From Phlyctochytrium arcticum (Eukaryota; Chytridiomycota; Chytridiomycetes; Chytridiales; Chytridiaceae): 64,000 nucleotides of DNA. Location: the NCBI GenBank assembly GCA_025602905.1, contig JAHLKI010000009.1, forward strand, positions 186,001 through 250,000, read 5' to 3'. The notes under the pieces were generated by a model. The model was not told the DNA's origin and made no database searches. It saw only the letters and a program-made list of their open reading frames with translations. The position numbers and the translations under genes are program-made. This document shows, piece after piece, positions 1-11,673 of the stretch; the stretch's first letter is position 1; the number at the start of each line of letters is the position of its first letter.

Positions 1-109
1 TCGGCAAGGGGGATATTAGCTATATGCAGAAAAGACCTAAGAGACAACCGAAAAACACTGCAATTATTTACACAAGCAAATCGGGTCACAAAATGGATAT
101 GGGCAAATG

Positions 110-307
110 CTACAGGATGCTGGATTTCGCGACATCGCCAATGGGAATAAGGGGCCTGGCCCGTATTCCAGGTGCTGGTGGAATCTTGCTACTGCTCCTC
201 GCCTGTGATGCTGCTGGTGTGGGTGGTGGTTCATCAAAGAGCCAATCGCGTGCGAAAAACCAGCCTTCCGCAATTAGCACTATCAGCGTTCCAAGGAGAC
301 TGATCAA
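110..307 (-). CDS. possible small one-TM protein, first exon
   Basis: A short open frame whose first 20 residues form a hydrophobic segment (VLIAEGWFFARDW region) followed by a proline/serine-rich stretch. It starts about 20 bases after the Vma12 stop on the same strand, which is very close for separate transcription. It could be the start of a gene continuing off the left edge of the window through a splice site, or chance. I do not recognise a family. Confidence 0.2.
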   Translation of the reverse strand: MISLLGTLIVLIAEGWFFARDWLFDEPPPTPAASQARSSSKIPPAPGIRARPLIPIGDVAKSSIL

Positions 308-328
308 GGTTCGCTGAAGTAATGGAGG

Positions 329-1018
329 TTAATCATCTTGCTCTAGCCAGTATTCACGCGACATGCTTACCACGCCCACATCCCTTGACAATGTTCCGGA
401 AACCCAGAAGACAGCCACGAAAACCGCCACCGCCGAGAATAAAACATTGAACACTGCGGACATTTGCCGTTTTGCATCACGCAAATCAGATCCAATGGAG
501 CTCAAGATGCCACCAGAGTCATTTTGTGAGGAGGGGGGCGCGACGGAACGGACCATGTTGGCATACGCTTTGTTGTCAAGCGTATCTTGGATCTCAGATA
601 AGAGCGCAAGAAGCGCTGCGGACTTTATTATCAAGCAAATGTATTTATATAGTGCGTCAATATATCTACATTGTGGAAGTAGATCGCCCTCGCTGCGTAC
701 CTTTACGATTGGCTTTGGACGGTCCAACCACACCTGACTCCCACGCGTCAGACTCCACAAATCCTGCCTTTCCGACGAAGGGCATATAGATTCCGTGTAA
801 TTGGTCTTGCGAGAGGATGCTAAGTATTGCGATATTGATTGAATCAGCGTGTGGGTGATGGTTGGTGGAAGATCTAGGTCACTGGTTGTGGCGGAACGTT
901 CTTGATTCTGTTGCAGACAGTCTTTACACGCCGCACGCAGATCCTTTGGCGCTGTCTCGTCGTCCTGCACGAGCACGGCCACTGTCCGCAGACTTTCGGT
1001 GAGCACCAAGCGGACCAT
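329..1018 (-). CDS. VMA12: V-ATPase assembly factor Vma12 / TMEM199-like
   Basis: Vma12 is an ER membrane chaperone (with Vma22) needed to assemble the V0 sector of the vacuolar ATPase. The C-terminal half carries the family signature: a short helix (DTLDNKAYANMV), then LRDAKRQMSAVFNVLFSAVA and a hydrophobic hairpin ending FWVSGTL. A 78-nt in-frame intron probably lies at 700-623: the donor GTACGC follows PIVK and the acceptor AATAAAG precedes SAALLALL. Removing it gives about 203 residues, a usual size for the family. The N-terminal half is poorly conserved, as is normal. The gene is divergent from the RlmN gene, with 308 bp between start codons. The family call is fairly sure; the intron is inferred from family spacing. 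Confidence 0.75.
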   Translation of the reverse strand: MVRLVLTESLRTVAVLVQDDETAPKDLRAACKDCLQQNQERSATTSDLDLPPTITHTLIQSISQYLASSRKTNYTESICPSSERQDLWSLTRGSQVWLDRPKPIVKVRSEGDLLPQCRYIDALYKYICLIIKSAALLALLSEIQDTLDNKAYANMVRSVAPPSSQNDSGGILSSIGSDLRDAKRQMSAVFNVLFSAVAVFVAVFWVSGTLSRDVGVVSMSREYWLEQDD

Positions 1019-1326
1019 GACAGTTATTGTCGTTGTGGACCGTCACTTTTTGAACGTCAACGGAAATATCGTCGAAAGTGAGTGGACCCAGTTCCTGACC
1101 TGAACCTGATTCCTGAACTTCCTGAAAGTCACTTCTCACGTGATACACTTTGTGGTCATTGTTTTTGAACTTTTTGCCAACGTTTTGGACAATGCAAATT
1201 CTCAGGCAACTCAAATAGAGTACAACATATTCGCCGTTCTCCACCACAGTACCTGAAGGCCTGGATCCATAAATTCTACAGCGCGGCGACATTTGAGACA
1301 ATTCCTTACTCCCAGGAGTCCCAGCT

Positions 1327-3069
1327 ATGCCGAAATCCCGGGAACTCAACCCGAAGCCCATTTTCGATGAACCTCTGCTTCTCGAAGCATTTGCTGCTCA
1401 CAACATCAATCCAAAGCAAGCCCAAAAGCTTTGGCGTTTCCTGATACAGTCTCCAAATACACCCATTGCCTCTATTCCCGATCTTTCGAAGGCGGCGCTC
1501 AAACTTGTTTCGGGTGACGATGCGGAGTTTGTGCTAGCAACATCAAGGGTGATAACGAGAACAGACGCAAAGGATGGCAGTACGACGAAATTGCTAATTG
1601 AGCTGCAAGATGGGCAGCGAGTGGAGAGTGTTATCATGCGATACGGCCAAGTGGAATTGGACACTTTTCCGGAGGAAGAACGGAAGCGTAAACGTATAGT
1701 TAGACGGCTGGTGGGAGGAGATGGAGCGAGCACGATCGGCAGTTCGATTGGAGACGAAGAGGAGGAGGAGCATGAGGAAGTTGAAATGTTTCGCTCAAAT
1801 AAACGGGCTACGTTATGCGTCAGTTCTCAGGTGGGATGTGCCATGGGATGCACATTTTGTGGTAAGTGCTAAATGGGGTGCATTTGTTTTTATTTCGACG
1901 CTAAAATATTTGGAACTACCCAGCTACGGGAACCATGGGACTATTGTCCAACCTGACTGCTGGAGAGATCCTGGAACAGCTTTATCACGCCAACAAGGTC
2001 GAAAAGATTCGAAATATTGTGGTAAATAAATGTGTTTTGATGTTACTGTTCAAGCTTTGGTGTCTGATCTAAACGTATATTTTTACAGTTTATGGGCATG
2101 GGTGAGCCGCTCGACAACTATTCTGCCGTTCTCTCCTCTATTCATGCCATGATTGACACATCCCGGTTTGGGCTCTCGCCCACACGTATTTCCGTGTCAA
2201 CTGTGGGCGTTGTTCCTCGCATTCACGCTTTGATGCGGGATGCGCCCACCGTAGGTCTGGCATTATCATTACATGCCCCCACGCAAGAGCTTCGCCAGCA
2301 GATTGTACCGACAGCAAAAGCCTGGCATGTCGACCGCATCCTGACTGCATGCGACGCTTTCATTGATAACCAAAACAGCCTTATCAAGTCACGCAATCGT
2401 TCAAGACATATTTTAGTCGAATATGTGCTGATTGCGGATATCAACGACTCAATCGAAGTAGCTGACCAGCTTGGTCGAGTTTTGCAGAATCGCTCAGTTC
2501 TCCTCAATGTCATTCCGTATAACGTAACTGACGTTCCGCATGACTATCGAACACCTACCCGGGTAGGCGCAAAGGCGTTTGTTGAGAAGGTGCGGGAGTA
2601 CGGAGTACATGTTTTGCTACGCCAGACGATGGGAGCTGATGCAGCTAGTGCCTGTGGCCAACTAGTAATTGATCAAGGTGGACAGAAGCAAAAGGATAAA
2701 AATGGCTGTGAGAAGAAACCGGCAAAGGGGGAAACAGTAGGGGCTGGAGGTGGAGTTGCCGACATGGAGGACCTGATCGGGAGGAGTTCAGCTCCGGCCA
2801 AACTTACCGAGATTGGAAAGAAAAACAGCTCCGGGAATGGAGCGTTGCGTCGTGCCACTCGCGGCAAACCATCAGCTTCCTCACCTCCAACGTCGTCACC
2901 AATGTCCCAGTCATCAAAAGAAAGGGCTCTTTCATCTTTCCCATTTTCCCCTGTGGCTCTCATCCTGCTTCTCTTGATGATCGTTCTTATACGCGTTTTC
3001 TTTCGAAACGTCTCCCCAACAACAGCAGTTTTCTCGATGTGGAATGGTTCCCCGCACTCTGATCTCTGA
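1327..3069 (+). CDS. RlmN-type radical-SAM RNA methyltransferase with C-terminal membrane tail
   Basis: Three exons: 1327-1861, 1924-2021 and 2089-3069, totalling 537 residues in one frame. RlmN enzymes methylate C2 of adenine in rRNA (A2503) and some tRNAs. The radical-SAM cluster motif CAMGCTFC is followed directly across intron 1 by ATGTMG, and intron 2 falls before FMGMGEP, so the joins are well supported. The C-terminal methyl-carrier cysteine is present in RQTMGADAASACGQL. After the catalytic domain there is an extension of about 120 residues, low-complexity and basic/serine-rich, ending in a hydrophobic helix (VALILLLLMIVLIRVFF) and a short tail, which suggests a tail anchor. Standard bacterial RlmN has no such tail. 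Location could be an organelle outer membrane or the ER; no convincing N-terminal targeting peptide is visible. Confidence 0.92.
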
Positions 3070-3466
3070 TGCTAGTTTCCGTATCTGACTATCATTTTAC
3101 CTGATTCCCGTTTTTATTATTTTATTATTTTATTCATCCTTCAATCTGCTATGCATATCGGTCAGAACAGTACTAGTATTCGATGATGGCCCATTACTGC
3201 ACTGCCGAATCTACTGGCGGAGTCGCTGGCGCCAAGGTTCTGTGCTGCGCAACGCACAGCTTTCTTGCCGCACGTGCACGTGACAGGAGGTTTGTCACAG
3301 ACTCACAGCGAAAGCCAGAAAGCCAGACCAAAGCAAGTCCTTTCCCAGTTTTCCAGTGAAGCAGAGCGAACCCCTATTTTCAAAAGAAGTTTATTGCGAA
3401 GACAACCGTATCAAGCTTCTATCTCTCTCGCCACTACCTTCATTGATAGACTTCCAAACCCATCAA

Positions 3467-4201
3467 ATGGCGGCACCCAACGACTCCGCGCGAAAAGCAC
3501 CACCCCCGTTGGAATTGCGGCACCTGTCCGCTACGAAGCTTCTTGACCCCTCCGACCTTCGCTTGTCCACGGAACTCGATATCGATGGGGACATGGGAAA
3601 CGAGAACATACCCAATTACGATGATGAATGGAGTGACGACCTAAGTGGAGGTCGAGGAGTGCCCGCTGCTGCGGAAGTTCATGGTGGTGGATACGACGAT
3701 GGATTTCAGGATGGATTGACCGAACGTGAAGGGCACGCCGGCGATAGTGTCAAGAGTGAACGGAAACCGTCCTTGAGCACAAGCAGCCCATTAGCGAATC
3801 CGTCAGGAGACGACAATCCGCTGAATGATACCACGCAAACCGACAAGCAGCGGTCGTCCTCACCAAATTCCAAACCCCGCAATTCTTTTTCGCACAAACA
3901 CTCATACTCAGAAAAACCAGTCAACGATATCGCCAATAATCCGGAAAATCCTCCCTCGTACCGACCGCAGATTGGACCTGTTGCATATAAGCAGTTGCAA
4001 TTGGATGATGAGCATGAAGAACATGATATTGTCATTCACCAGGAATCGGATTTGGACATACATTCGCCAAATATTGATGAACCAGATTCATATAGTTGGG
4101 GACGAGGGCGAAGGGCAGCCGCTGGTGGCTGGTTTTACCAGAAATGGCGGGGAGCGTTGGAGATGATGTGCATGGCCGTGCCGTGCTCACAGCCCCAGTA
4201 A
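3467..4201 (+). CDS. hypothetical acidic serine-rich protein
   Basis: A 244-residue frame starting at the ATG in AAATGGCGGCACCC. It is largely low-complexity and acidic with serine/proline runs (DDEWSDDLSGGRG, SSSPNSKPRNS), and ends in a more hydrophobic, tryptophan-containing tail (GGWFYQKWRGALEMM). I recognise no domain. The last residues may read into an intron, in which case the true C-terminus lies downstream. It converges on the Ubc12 gene, whose stop is 205 bp away. Confidence 0.5.
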   Translation: MAAPNDSARKAPPPLELRHLSATKLLDPSDLRLSTELDIDGDMGNENIPNYDDEWSDDLSGGRGVPAAAEVHGGGYDDGFQDGLTEREGHAGDSVKSERKPSLSTSSPLANPSGDDNPLNDTTQTDKQRSSSPNSKPRNSFSHKHSYSEKPVNDIANNPENPPSYRPQIGPVAYKQLQLDDEHEEHDIVIHQESDLDIHSPNIDEPDSYSWGRGRRAAAGGWFYQKWRGALEMMCMAVPCSQPQ

Positions 4202-4405
4202 ATTGGAGCTTTTCAGAGTGTAGACTATCATCTGCACTCACAAGCTGGATTCTCGATGTCGTCGTGATGATAGATCATTACTTACGGTTTATACAACCAT
4301 CGATTAGAGCGCCAAATAGTTTTTCTTCGCAGTTGCAAGATGCTGGTCTTCTTCAAATTGTACATACATGACCTTGCAATTTATATATATAGAGTGAAGT
4401 TGATT

Positions 4406-5256
4406 TTAGCCACGAGTAACATTGGCATATTGTACGCCCCCTATAGACCCGCCGTTCATTGCTCTGCTGACATTTGTTTGGAAAACTGCTCGATTCGATC
4501 TGAGTACCTCCGCGGCCTCTGATTGATGGTGCAACAAAAGATGTGAATAAGTTCTGATATTGGAAAAATGCCCTGTCCAAACTTACCTTTGTTCAATGGG
4601 TCATCTGCGTTTGGCTCCAAGAATAGGTACTGCAAGCCCACCATAACCGCACTTATATTCAGAACAGGTTTCCAGTCCTCCCTCAGAATGTTCAGGCATA
4701 CATTCCCCTGCAGATCAATGTTGGGATGGTATATCTGCGGACGGATGGTCGAGGTCAGATCAGACGCTCATTGGATACTTTTTGGCGGCATACCTTTTGA
4801 GTACAAAGAACCTTTGGTGGCTCATGAGGATAACTTGTGTTGATTTTGAAACTGAACCGGAACACGCCACCCTTATAAAACCCTACGTGGGAAAGATGAG
4901 ATATCTGTCCTCTACTACCCGAAAGCACCAGATTGGAAAATACCTTCATCAGGCCGAATCGTCAGTTCAAAGTTGAACACATCGTTGGGGTCCGGAAAAG
5001 TCATGGTCATGGTATTGGGAAGCTTGTCGAGCTCTGCCAGATCTATATAGTCAAGGAAATCGTAAGTTATCTACTTGAAAGCGCGGAATGCCTGGAACTA
5101 CACATTGATGTTTTACGACGAAAAGCAATGGGAAGGCAACTTGTCTTTACCTTTCTGCAATCGAATTTGGGCGGCCGTCGTCTTTGGTTTCTTAGCCCCG
5201 CCGTCTCCAGTTCCAGCCTCCAGCTTCTTCTTCTTTAGTGACATTATGTTCAGCAT
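4406..5256 (-). CDS. UBC12: NEDD8-conjugating enzyme E2 Ubc12
   Basis: Ubc12 (UBE2M) receives NEDD8/Rub1 from its E1 and passes it to cullins. Five exons join perfectly in phase: 5256-5151, 5042-4944, 4882-4794, 4734-4587 and 4518-4406, giving 184 residues, the usual length. Visible landmarks are the N-terminal peptide [11 protein letters not shown] (the docking peptide for the NEDD8 E1 and DCN1), [32 protein letters not shown], the catalytic cysteine in [16 protein letters not shown], and [16 protein letters not shown]1-like neddylation partner is encoded about 9 kb away on the same strand. Confidence 0.96.
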
Positions 5257-5618
5257 CTTGGGAAATTGACAGAACTTTCCGGGTAAAAGTGACGATAGTT
5301 CTTAATAGGGGCTGTAGTAGTGGAAGGTATTTCCGGAATGTAGGTCTATTACTACGGACAGCATATACAGCTCGGAATTTGGTTGTGTTGTGTTGAACCG
5401 GCGAAACTTTCTTGGGGAACTTGGTCATTGCTGCCGTTACTGCGCCACAAAGAATGCGCAGTATCTCCCACAATACTCGGGAGATGGCTGTCTCCAACTG
5501 CTCCCGTAGCAGGACGCAAAAGAGGACGGTCTGTAGGATCGAACGACAAACAATCGCGAATGCAATGATATCAACAGTATGTACAATGAATAGGGAGCTT
5601 TATGGACTCCACATTTAT

Positions 5619-8500
5619 CTAGTCAGTCTTGAAACGTTTCCTCAAAAACCGTCGCGCGAACAATGTCCCTGCTATGCCCAGAATCGTGAACGCGATACCA
5701 ATGCCCAATTGAAGTCCTTCATAAGCCGATGATGCAACTTTGAATATCCGTAGGCGAATGCCAGAGTTATTGATGCTGTGTGAGGTGGTACAACGTGAGT
5801 CAGGCACGCTTATCCATTTCTGCACCGCAAAAAACTCACGCGTAATCCCGGAATCTGCTCTGCGTCCAAGTCGGCTTTTTGGGATCAACCACTTCAAAGA
5901 TTCCCCTCTCATAATTCCTTTCAATTCCGGTCCCATATGCCCAATGAAAACGTGAAAAGCCTTTCACGCACTGTCCAATGGATGTGCCATTGTCAGTATT
6001 TTGATAAGATGTACAAACAAAATCTGCGTTCTTTAGAAAACCAGACATTAGACACCGTTGGGTAGCACGATGTACTTGACCATTACCTCGCAATCCGAAT
6101 CTTTCACGCAAGTGTTTTTGCGTTCCAGAGACGTAAGATTGGCCATGAATCGACTTATGAGGAATGGCACCACATTTGTGTCATAATTGAAACGTCCTGA
6201 ATACGCCGTATCATGTAGCAGACCAAGGTCCTTGAGCTTTTGGACTGCGCAGATCTTTTAATAATCTTATTCCCACGATATGTCGGTCGGAACTTACGTG
6301 GTGGATATAATTCGCTTACAAGATCACACAGGAGATTTCGCGTCATGCACTCCATCAAACTGGCGATCTACAAAACTCCATCAGGCTTCTTTCCAACAGT
6401 TCTGCCCCCGATGCACTTACTAAGGTGCAATTCGCAGATACAACACTTGGTGCGGAAGCATTGGTGCCGCTCGCGCTCGTAAACAGAGTACGCGCAGTTT
6501 TATTCGCCAGTGCGCACATGAGGGCAATGTTATCCGCGTCCCAGCCGCGACCATCGTCAAATTCCGAATTATAAAATCTGCCAAAAAGGATCAGCGACTG
6601 TTCTAAAATCAAGTCCGGTCTTTGCATACTTATTTGAAAAGTTCCTTTGATAGTCGCCCAAGACGATGGCAGGAATATTCTTCTTTGCGAGAAATGCCAT
6701 TGCACTTGATGGTGGTAACCTCAGATTCCCTGCAGCTGTCGCGGCCGGAATGACGTTCACGGAGAGTGCGGTTGAGCCATTAAAACCGGGAGAGGATACA
6801 GTACCGCCAAAGGTACTCATCAGGGCCGCATTCTGCGTATTGTTGACATCCACATGCATGTATATGTTTGTGTTTGATAAATCTTGATCCGGGGAGATGG
6901 AGCCCCCAACTGAGTCAAACTCGATGATGGATTCAATGTTGTCAAATTTGATGGATTCGAAGTCCAAATCGTAGAAGCAAGGGTTTGTGCAATTCGCAGA
7001 CGTGATAGGACAACCAGCAGTAGGCTGTGAGCTGCGCTCTTTGCATTGAAATGGCGTGGTTATATCTTGCACAAACCGCTGTGATCCGGCATATCCCCAC
7101 ACTTCCGCATCAAAGAAAGTAAACAAAATCTGTTTCGCAAGAGGCGTCGCTGCAGGTTGTTGAAAGTACTGCATGGGTGTAGTATCAAAACTAAATGCTC
7201 TAGGACGGTAGTGAGAAACGAGCGCTTACTTTACTCAGAGCGTCTGCAGTTGCTAGCGCGGTAACTAAACCAGTTCTTGCGGCAGCTCCAATGGCAAAGA
7301 CTGGCGTGGATGGACCAGTACTATATCGCAGAGCAAAACTGAAGTCAAACATGAAGGCACGACTGTCAAGCTTTGACGCGACAACAATAATCGGCTTGGC
7401 GGAATCCATTGTAGTTCCTTGAGCGAGGGAACTGAATGATGACCAAACAGATAATCCTCCGATCGGATCGCAGCGATCTTGTTGAAAAACTTTAAATGAA
7501 ACGTCGCTCATCAACCCAGAAGAAAAGTACCTCGGCGAAGGCAGGTCCCAGAATCTACGTCGGCAAACATAAAAGAATCAAATTGCACCGCATACTGAGG
7601 ATAATCTCTGTATTTTCCCAAAATATTACTCTCTAGGGCCTGGATTGGTTTAAGTTGCCATATGGAAAACAGCGCATCTGATGACAAAACTACCTGTCGT
7701 AATGGCGAGATACTGCGCAAATTGCCTGGGTAGCCCGTTATGCCAAAAATTGGAAAATCAAAGTTTTGAAATGCCAAATTTCGTCCCTATCAATAAAAAG
7801 CTATCAGTTGACCAGCTCCCATGTACGTCCCAAGGATACTTCGTACGCTTGGATTCCACATGGTCCAAGTTTCTTTGGACTGATTGGCGTACAGCCCATA
7901 CTCGCAATTTGGACACGTTGAATCGATTGAAAAGTTGGATGGGGGAGGAAAATTGAATCCGTCTTTCACAAGAATCATTCCGGACATCTTCTTCGTTGCC
8001 TCCAGCCGATTGATGTTGTCTCTACAGTAGGAACATGGATCAGAAAAGCCCACGCAGCTGACCAAATGTCTTTGTGCACGTACAAGGTGAAGAATGCGTA
8101 TGGCATAACAACTGCAAACTTTCCACTGGGGGCGTCGTTTACGAAAGCATCCAGTTCGGCAGAGGTGAAAACACCGTACAAGATGCCAGTCGTTGCTGCG
8201 GATCCTATGAATGATATGAGAAGATTTACCCAACCGTCGCATATATTTCACAGTACCTTGACATCCATAGGTTGCTTCGGCTGTTAATGTTCTGATACAA
8301 CCGGACACCGGCATCCCCTGGTACATGACGCCTTCCAAGTATTGACTCTGAGCAAGAGCGGCTGTAAAGGTTGTCATCAATGAGAAAAGGTTTGGCACAT
8401 TTACACTGGTTTTCTAGCGTACCCAAGCTAAAGTAGCCTATATACCACACCCATATGGCGGCCAATGAACGGGTGCGCCATGCTTGCCGATCACCTGGCA
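5619..8500 (-). CDS. nicastrin, gamma-secretase subunit
   Basis: A multi-exon gene for a large glycoprotein that recruits substrates to presenilin in gamma-secretase. Recognisable blocks in order: GCIRTLTAEATYGCQ (N-terminal disulfide region), FTSAELDAFVNDAP, CPNCEYGLYAN, WNPSVRSILG then NLAFQNFDFPIFGI, VASKLDSRAFMFDFS, the peptidase-like core FFDAEVWGYAGSQRFVQD (the glutamate of human QGETFDYIGS is kept, DYIGS is GYAGS), IPAIVLGDYQRNFSNKFYN, many NxS/T sites, and a C-terminal transmembrane helix (GIAFTILGIAGTLFARRF) before the stop. Introns are short; one may be only about 40 nt (near 7785-7825). The initiator exon is unresolved: a signal-like stretch lies at 8400-8345 but its ATG is probably in a small exon near 8420-8520. 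Divergent from GUF1, sharing the promoter region. Confidence 0.9.
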
Positions 8501-8678
8501 ACCTTGGAAGTCTTCCCATTGTTACTTATAATAGTTGTCATTGGCGTGCGACTGAGACGTTTTAGACCTTGCTCTGCTTCTGCTCCTCAGTGACAAATCG
8601 CTTTAGCCCAGAAAGCATTAAACGACCATGTTGCCATGACAGGCGGACTTTCGACTAGGATTCCGGTTCAAGACTCAA

Positions 8679-11489
8679 GTGCCCAATCCTATCCTTATGA
8701 GAACAGAAATGACTTGCAGATATGCTGGATTGACGGCTACTGGAAAGACCTCGCACATAGTACAGTCATCTTTGTTGATTCTGCGGAGGTCCCTGGGATT
8801 GGAATTTCGTTTTCAGTCGGGTCGACCTCATTGTTTATCCTGGAGGCAACATCATGGTCGTCCAAGGCTACCAAGAACGACGCAACCACAGCGTCGTCAT
8901 TACGCACAGGTGCGTCTTATTTGTGGTTCCCTAAATACGGAATAAGGCACTTTATACGAAGTATGGCCTTTTAGAAGACTAGCCAATTAGATTTGTCAGA
9001 TTATCCGCCGGATCTAGTTCGTAATTTCAGGTAGGTCGATGATGCAGACTACTACGATGGATACTAATACTTGAGGTGGATTAGCGTTATAGCACATATT
9101 GGTATTATCCGCGCTGTTTCTGTCTTTGACACCATATACTCATCATACATCAGATCATGGCAAGAGCACATTAGCGGATCGTTTGCTTGAGATGACAGGT
9201 GGGCAGGACTGATCGTGCGCTGTTTTGCGGAACTTGGATTAAGCCAAAGTTTATAAGGCACTATCACAAAGGATTCATCCAACAAACAGGTCCTTGACAA
9301 GCTGAAAGTGGAACGAGAAAGGGGGATCACAGTCAAGGCCCAGGTACACAGTGACTGCTTCCCAAGTGGCAAGACCCAATCATAAATGCTTCTTCTGTTC
9401 GCAGACCGCATCCATGTTTTACGAGCACAAAGGCAAACGGTATCTGCTCAACCTAATCGACACACCTGGACATGTTGATTTTAGTTATGAGGTATCTCGC
9501 TCCTTAGCAGCATGTCAAGGGTATGCAGTTGTGCATGTATCGTTCCGTTATTGCGGTAAATCTCACTTGCCCATCCAGCACACTTCTTCTAGTCGATGCC
9601 TGTCAAGGTATTCAAGCTCAAACTGTAGCCAATTTCTTCCTCGCCTTCGAGCAAGATCTATCTATTATTCCAATTATAAACAAGATTGACCTCCCGGGGG
9701 CCAACATAACAACAGTTTCGAAACAGATTGAATCTGCTTTTGATTTGGATACCACAAACATTTTGTCAATCTCGGCCAAATCTGGTTTGGGCGTCGCAGA
9801 TGTCCTTCCCCAAGTCGTGGAACAAATCCCCGCTCCAGGGGGGAGCCGGGATGCACCTTTCAGAGCGCTCCTTTTCGACAACTGGTACGATCAGTACCTT
9901 GGCGTGGTTTGCCTGATTGCGGTGCGGGACGGCATGCTCCGAAAAGGTAAGCAAATTCAACGTACACCAATGTGGATACAAGCTTATCGTACACAGGCGA
10001 CAAGATTGTTTCATCACATACCGGCATTGCGTACGAAGTGACAGATCTCGGCATCATGTACCCAGAGCAACAACCAACCCCATCCCTTCATGCCGGTCAT
10101 GTCGGATACGTTATCTTGGGTATGAAAACAACGCGGGATGCCCATATCGGTGATACCTTTTACAAAGCTGGCGAGAAAGTGGAAGCATTTCCAGGATTCC
10201 AACCAGCCAAATCCATGGTGTTTGCCGGATTATACCCAATGGATGGAGCGGATTATACCAAACTTCAGGACGCCCTAGATCGCCTCACTTTGAATGATGC
10301 GAGCGTCAATGTGACACGTGAGTCGAGTGCAGCTTTAGGACAGGGATTTCGATTGGGATTCTTGGGTACCTTACACATGGACGTGTTTCGCGAACGATTG
10401 GAGGAAGAGTACGAAGCAACCGTCATCAACACTGCTCCCACTGTACCCTACATTGTCAAATACACGAACGGAAAGGAAAAAAACATCAATAATCCAGCCG
10501 AATTTCCCGAAATTGAGGAACACGCAAAAATTGCCTCATTTTCAGAGCCGATGGCAATGGGGACCTTGTTGTTTCCCTCCGAATATCTGGGAACCCTCAT
10601 GGATCTTTGTGGGGTATATTCCAATCGCTACCCAGTGCAGTCGCTCTTTGATCCTGACTAGGTTTCGATTTTAGTCACATCGCGGGGAGCAGCAAGACTA
10701 CACTTTTGTCGATGACAACCGTGTCTTGATGAAATACAAACTCCCGGTTTCAGAAATTTTGACGGACTTTTATGACCAACTTAAATCACGGACATCTGGT
10801 TATGCTACTTTTGACTACGAAGAGATTGGCTACGAGGAGGCCGACCTAGTCAAGGTAAGTAATCCTACTATGGTGGCACAGGATGTCTGTTATTTGGCTA
10901 AAACTGCTCTTTGACCAGGTGAATATACTGTTGAATGGGAAACCTATCGATGCGCTGGCGGCAATTGTATACCGAGGCAATGCGGAACGAGTCGCAAGAG
11001 ACTGGGCCAAGCGACTGAGAGACGTCATGAACCGGTATGTTTCCCAAATTTGACTACTCTCAAGCGAAATACCTACTCAATCGCCACTTATTCAGGCAAT
11101 TATTCGAAGTCGTTATTCAAGCCAGTATTAACAGCAAAATCATTTGTCGTGAATCGTTAGTGGAAAATGAACCGTTCATTGAATAATGGATCGCTGACAA
11201 TTCCACTATAGAATCAGTGCCGTTCGCAAAGATGTAACAGCCAAATGTGTAAGTATTGGCATTCGTCGAACTATTTGACATGATCTCCCATCTAATTATC
11301 CCATCTGTTCAGTATGGTGGAGACATCACTCGAAAGATGAAGTTGTTGGAAAAACAAAAGGCGGGAAAGAAGCGGATGAAGACGGTGGCTGGTGGTGTGC
11401 AACTACCCCAGGAAGCATTTCTGACACTTATGAAAGGAAACTCCGGAGGTGCTGCGGCCAGTGCGGAGGGTTCTGGGAAACGCCGTTAA
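8679..11489 (+). CDS. GUF1: translation factor GUF1 / EF4 (LepA), mitochondrial
   Basis: A ribosome-bound GTPase acting on mitochondrial translation. The first exon (8679-8909) encodes an arginine-rich presequence-like region ending RRHYAQ. Exon 2 (8975-9030) ends in [10 protein letters not shown]; a 17-nt exon (9085-9101) encodes VIAHI; the next starts [13 protein letters not shown], completing G1. Later blocks: [13 protein letters not shown] (G2), [14 protein letters not shown] (G3), IINKIDLP (G4), SAKSGLGV (G5), the LepA domains GRDAHIG-like to [21 protein letters not shown], and the C-terminal block [23 protein letters not shown]. Further introns follow MDLCG (near 10613), EADLVK (10856), DVMNR, CRES and TAKC. 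Start codon choice among nearby ATGs (8679, 8697, 8709) is uncertain. Confidence 0.93.
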
Positions 11490-11673
11490 CACGCAAATTT
11501 TGGATTAACATTTCAGTAGTGATAGATATATATATGTGTTCAGCCAATAATATAGAATCTGCCCAATCTATCTAGGCGACGAGAGAAAATGGTATGCAAA
11601 ATGGCAAAATAAAAACATGGTATGGTGACTAGGAAGTAACCCCGAAAAGGGGCAAATAAATAAATAAAAAGGA

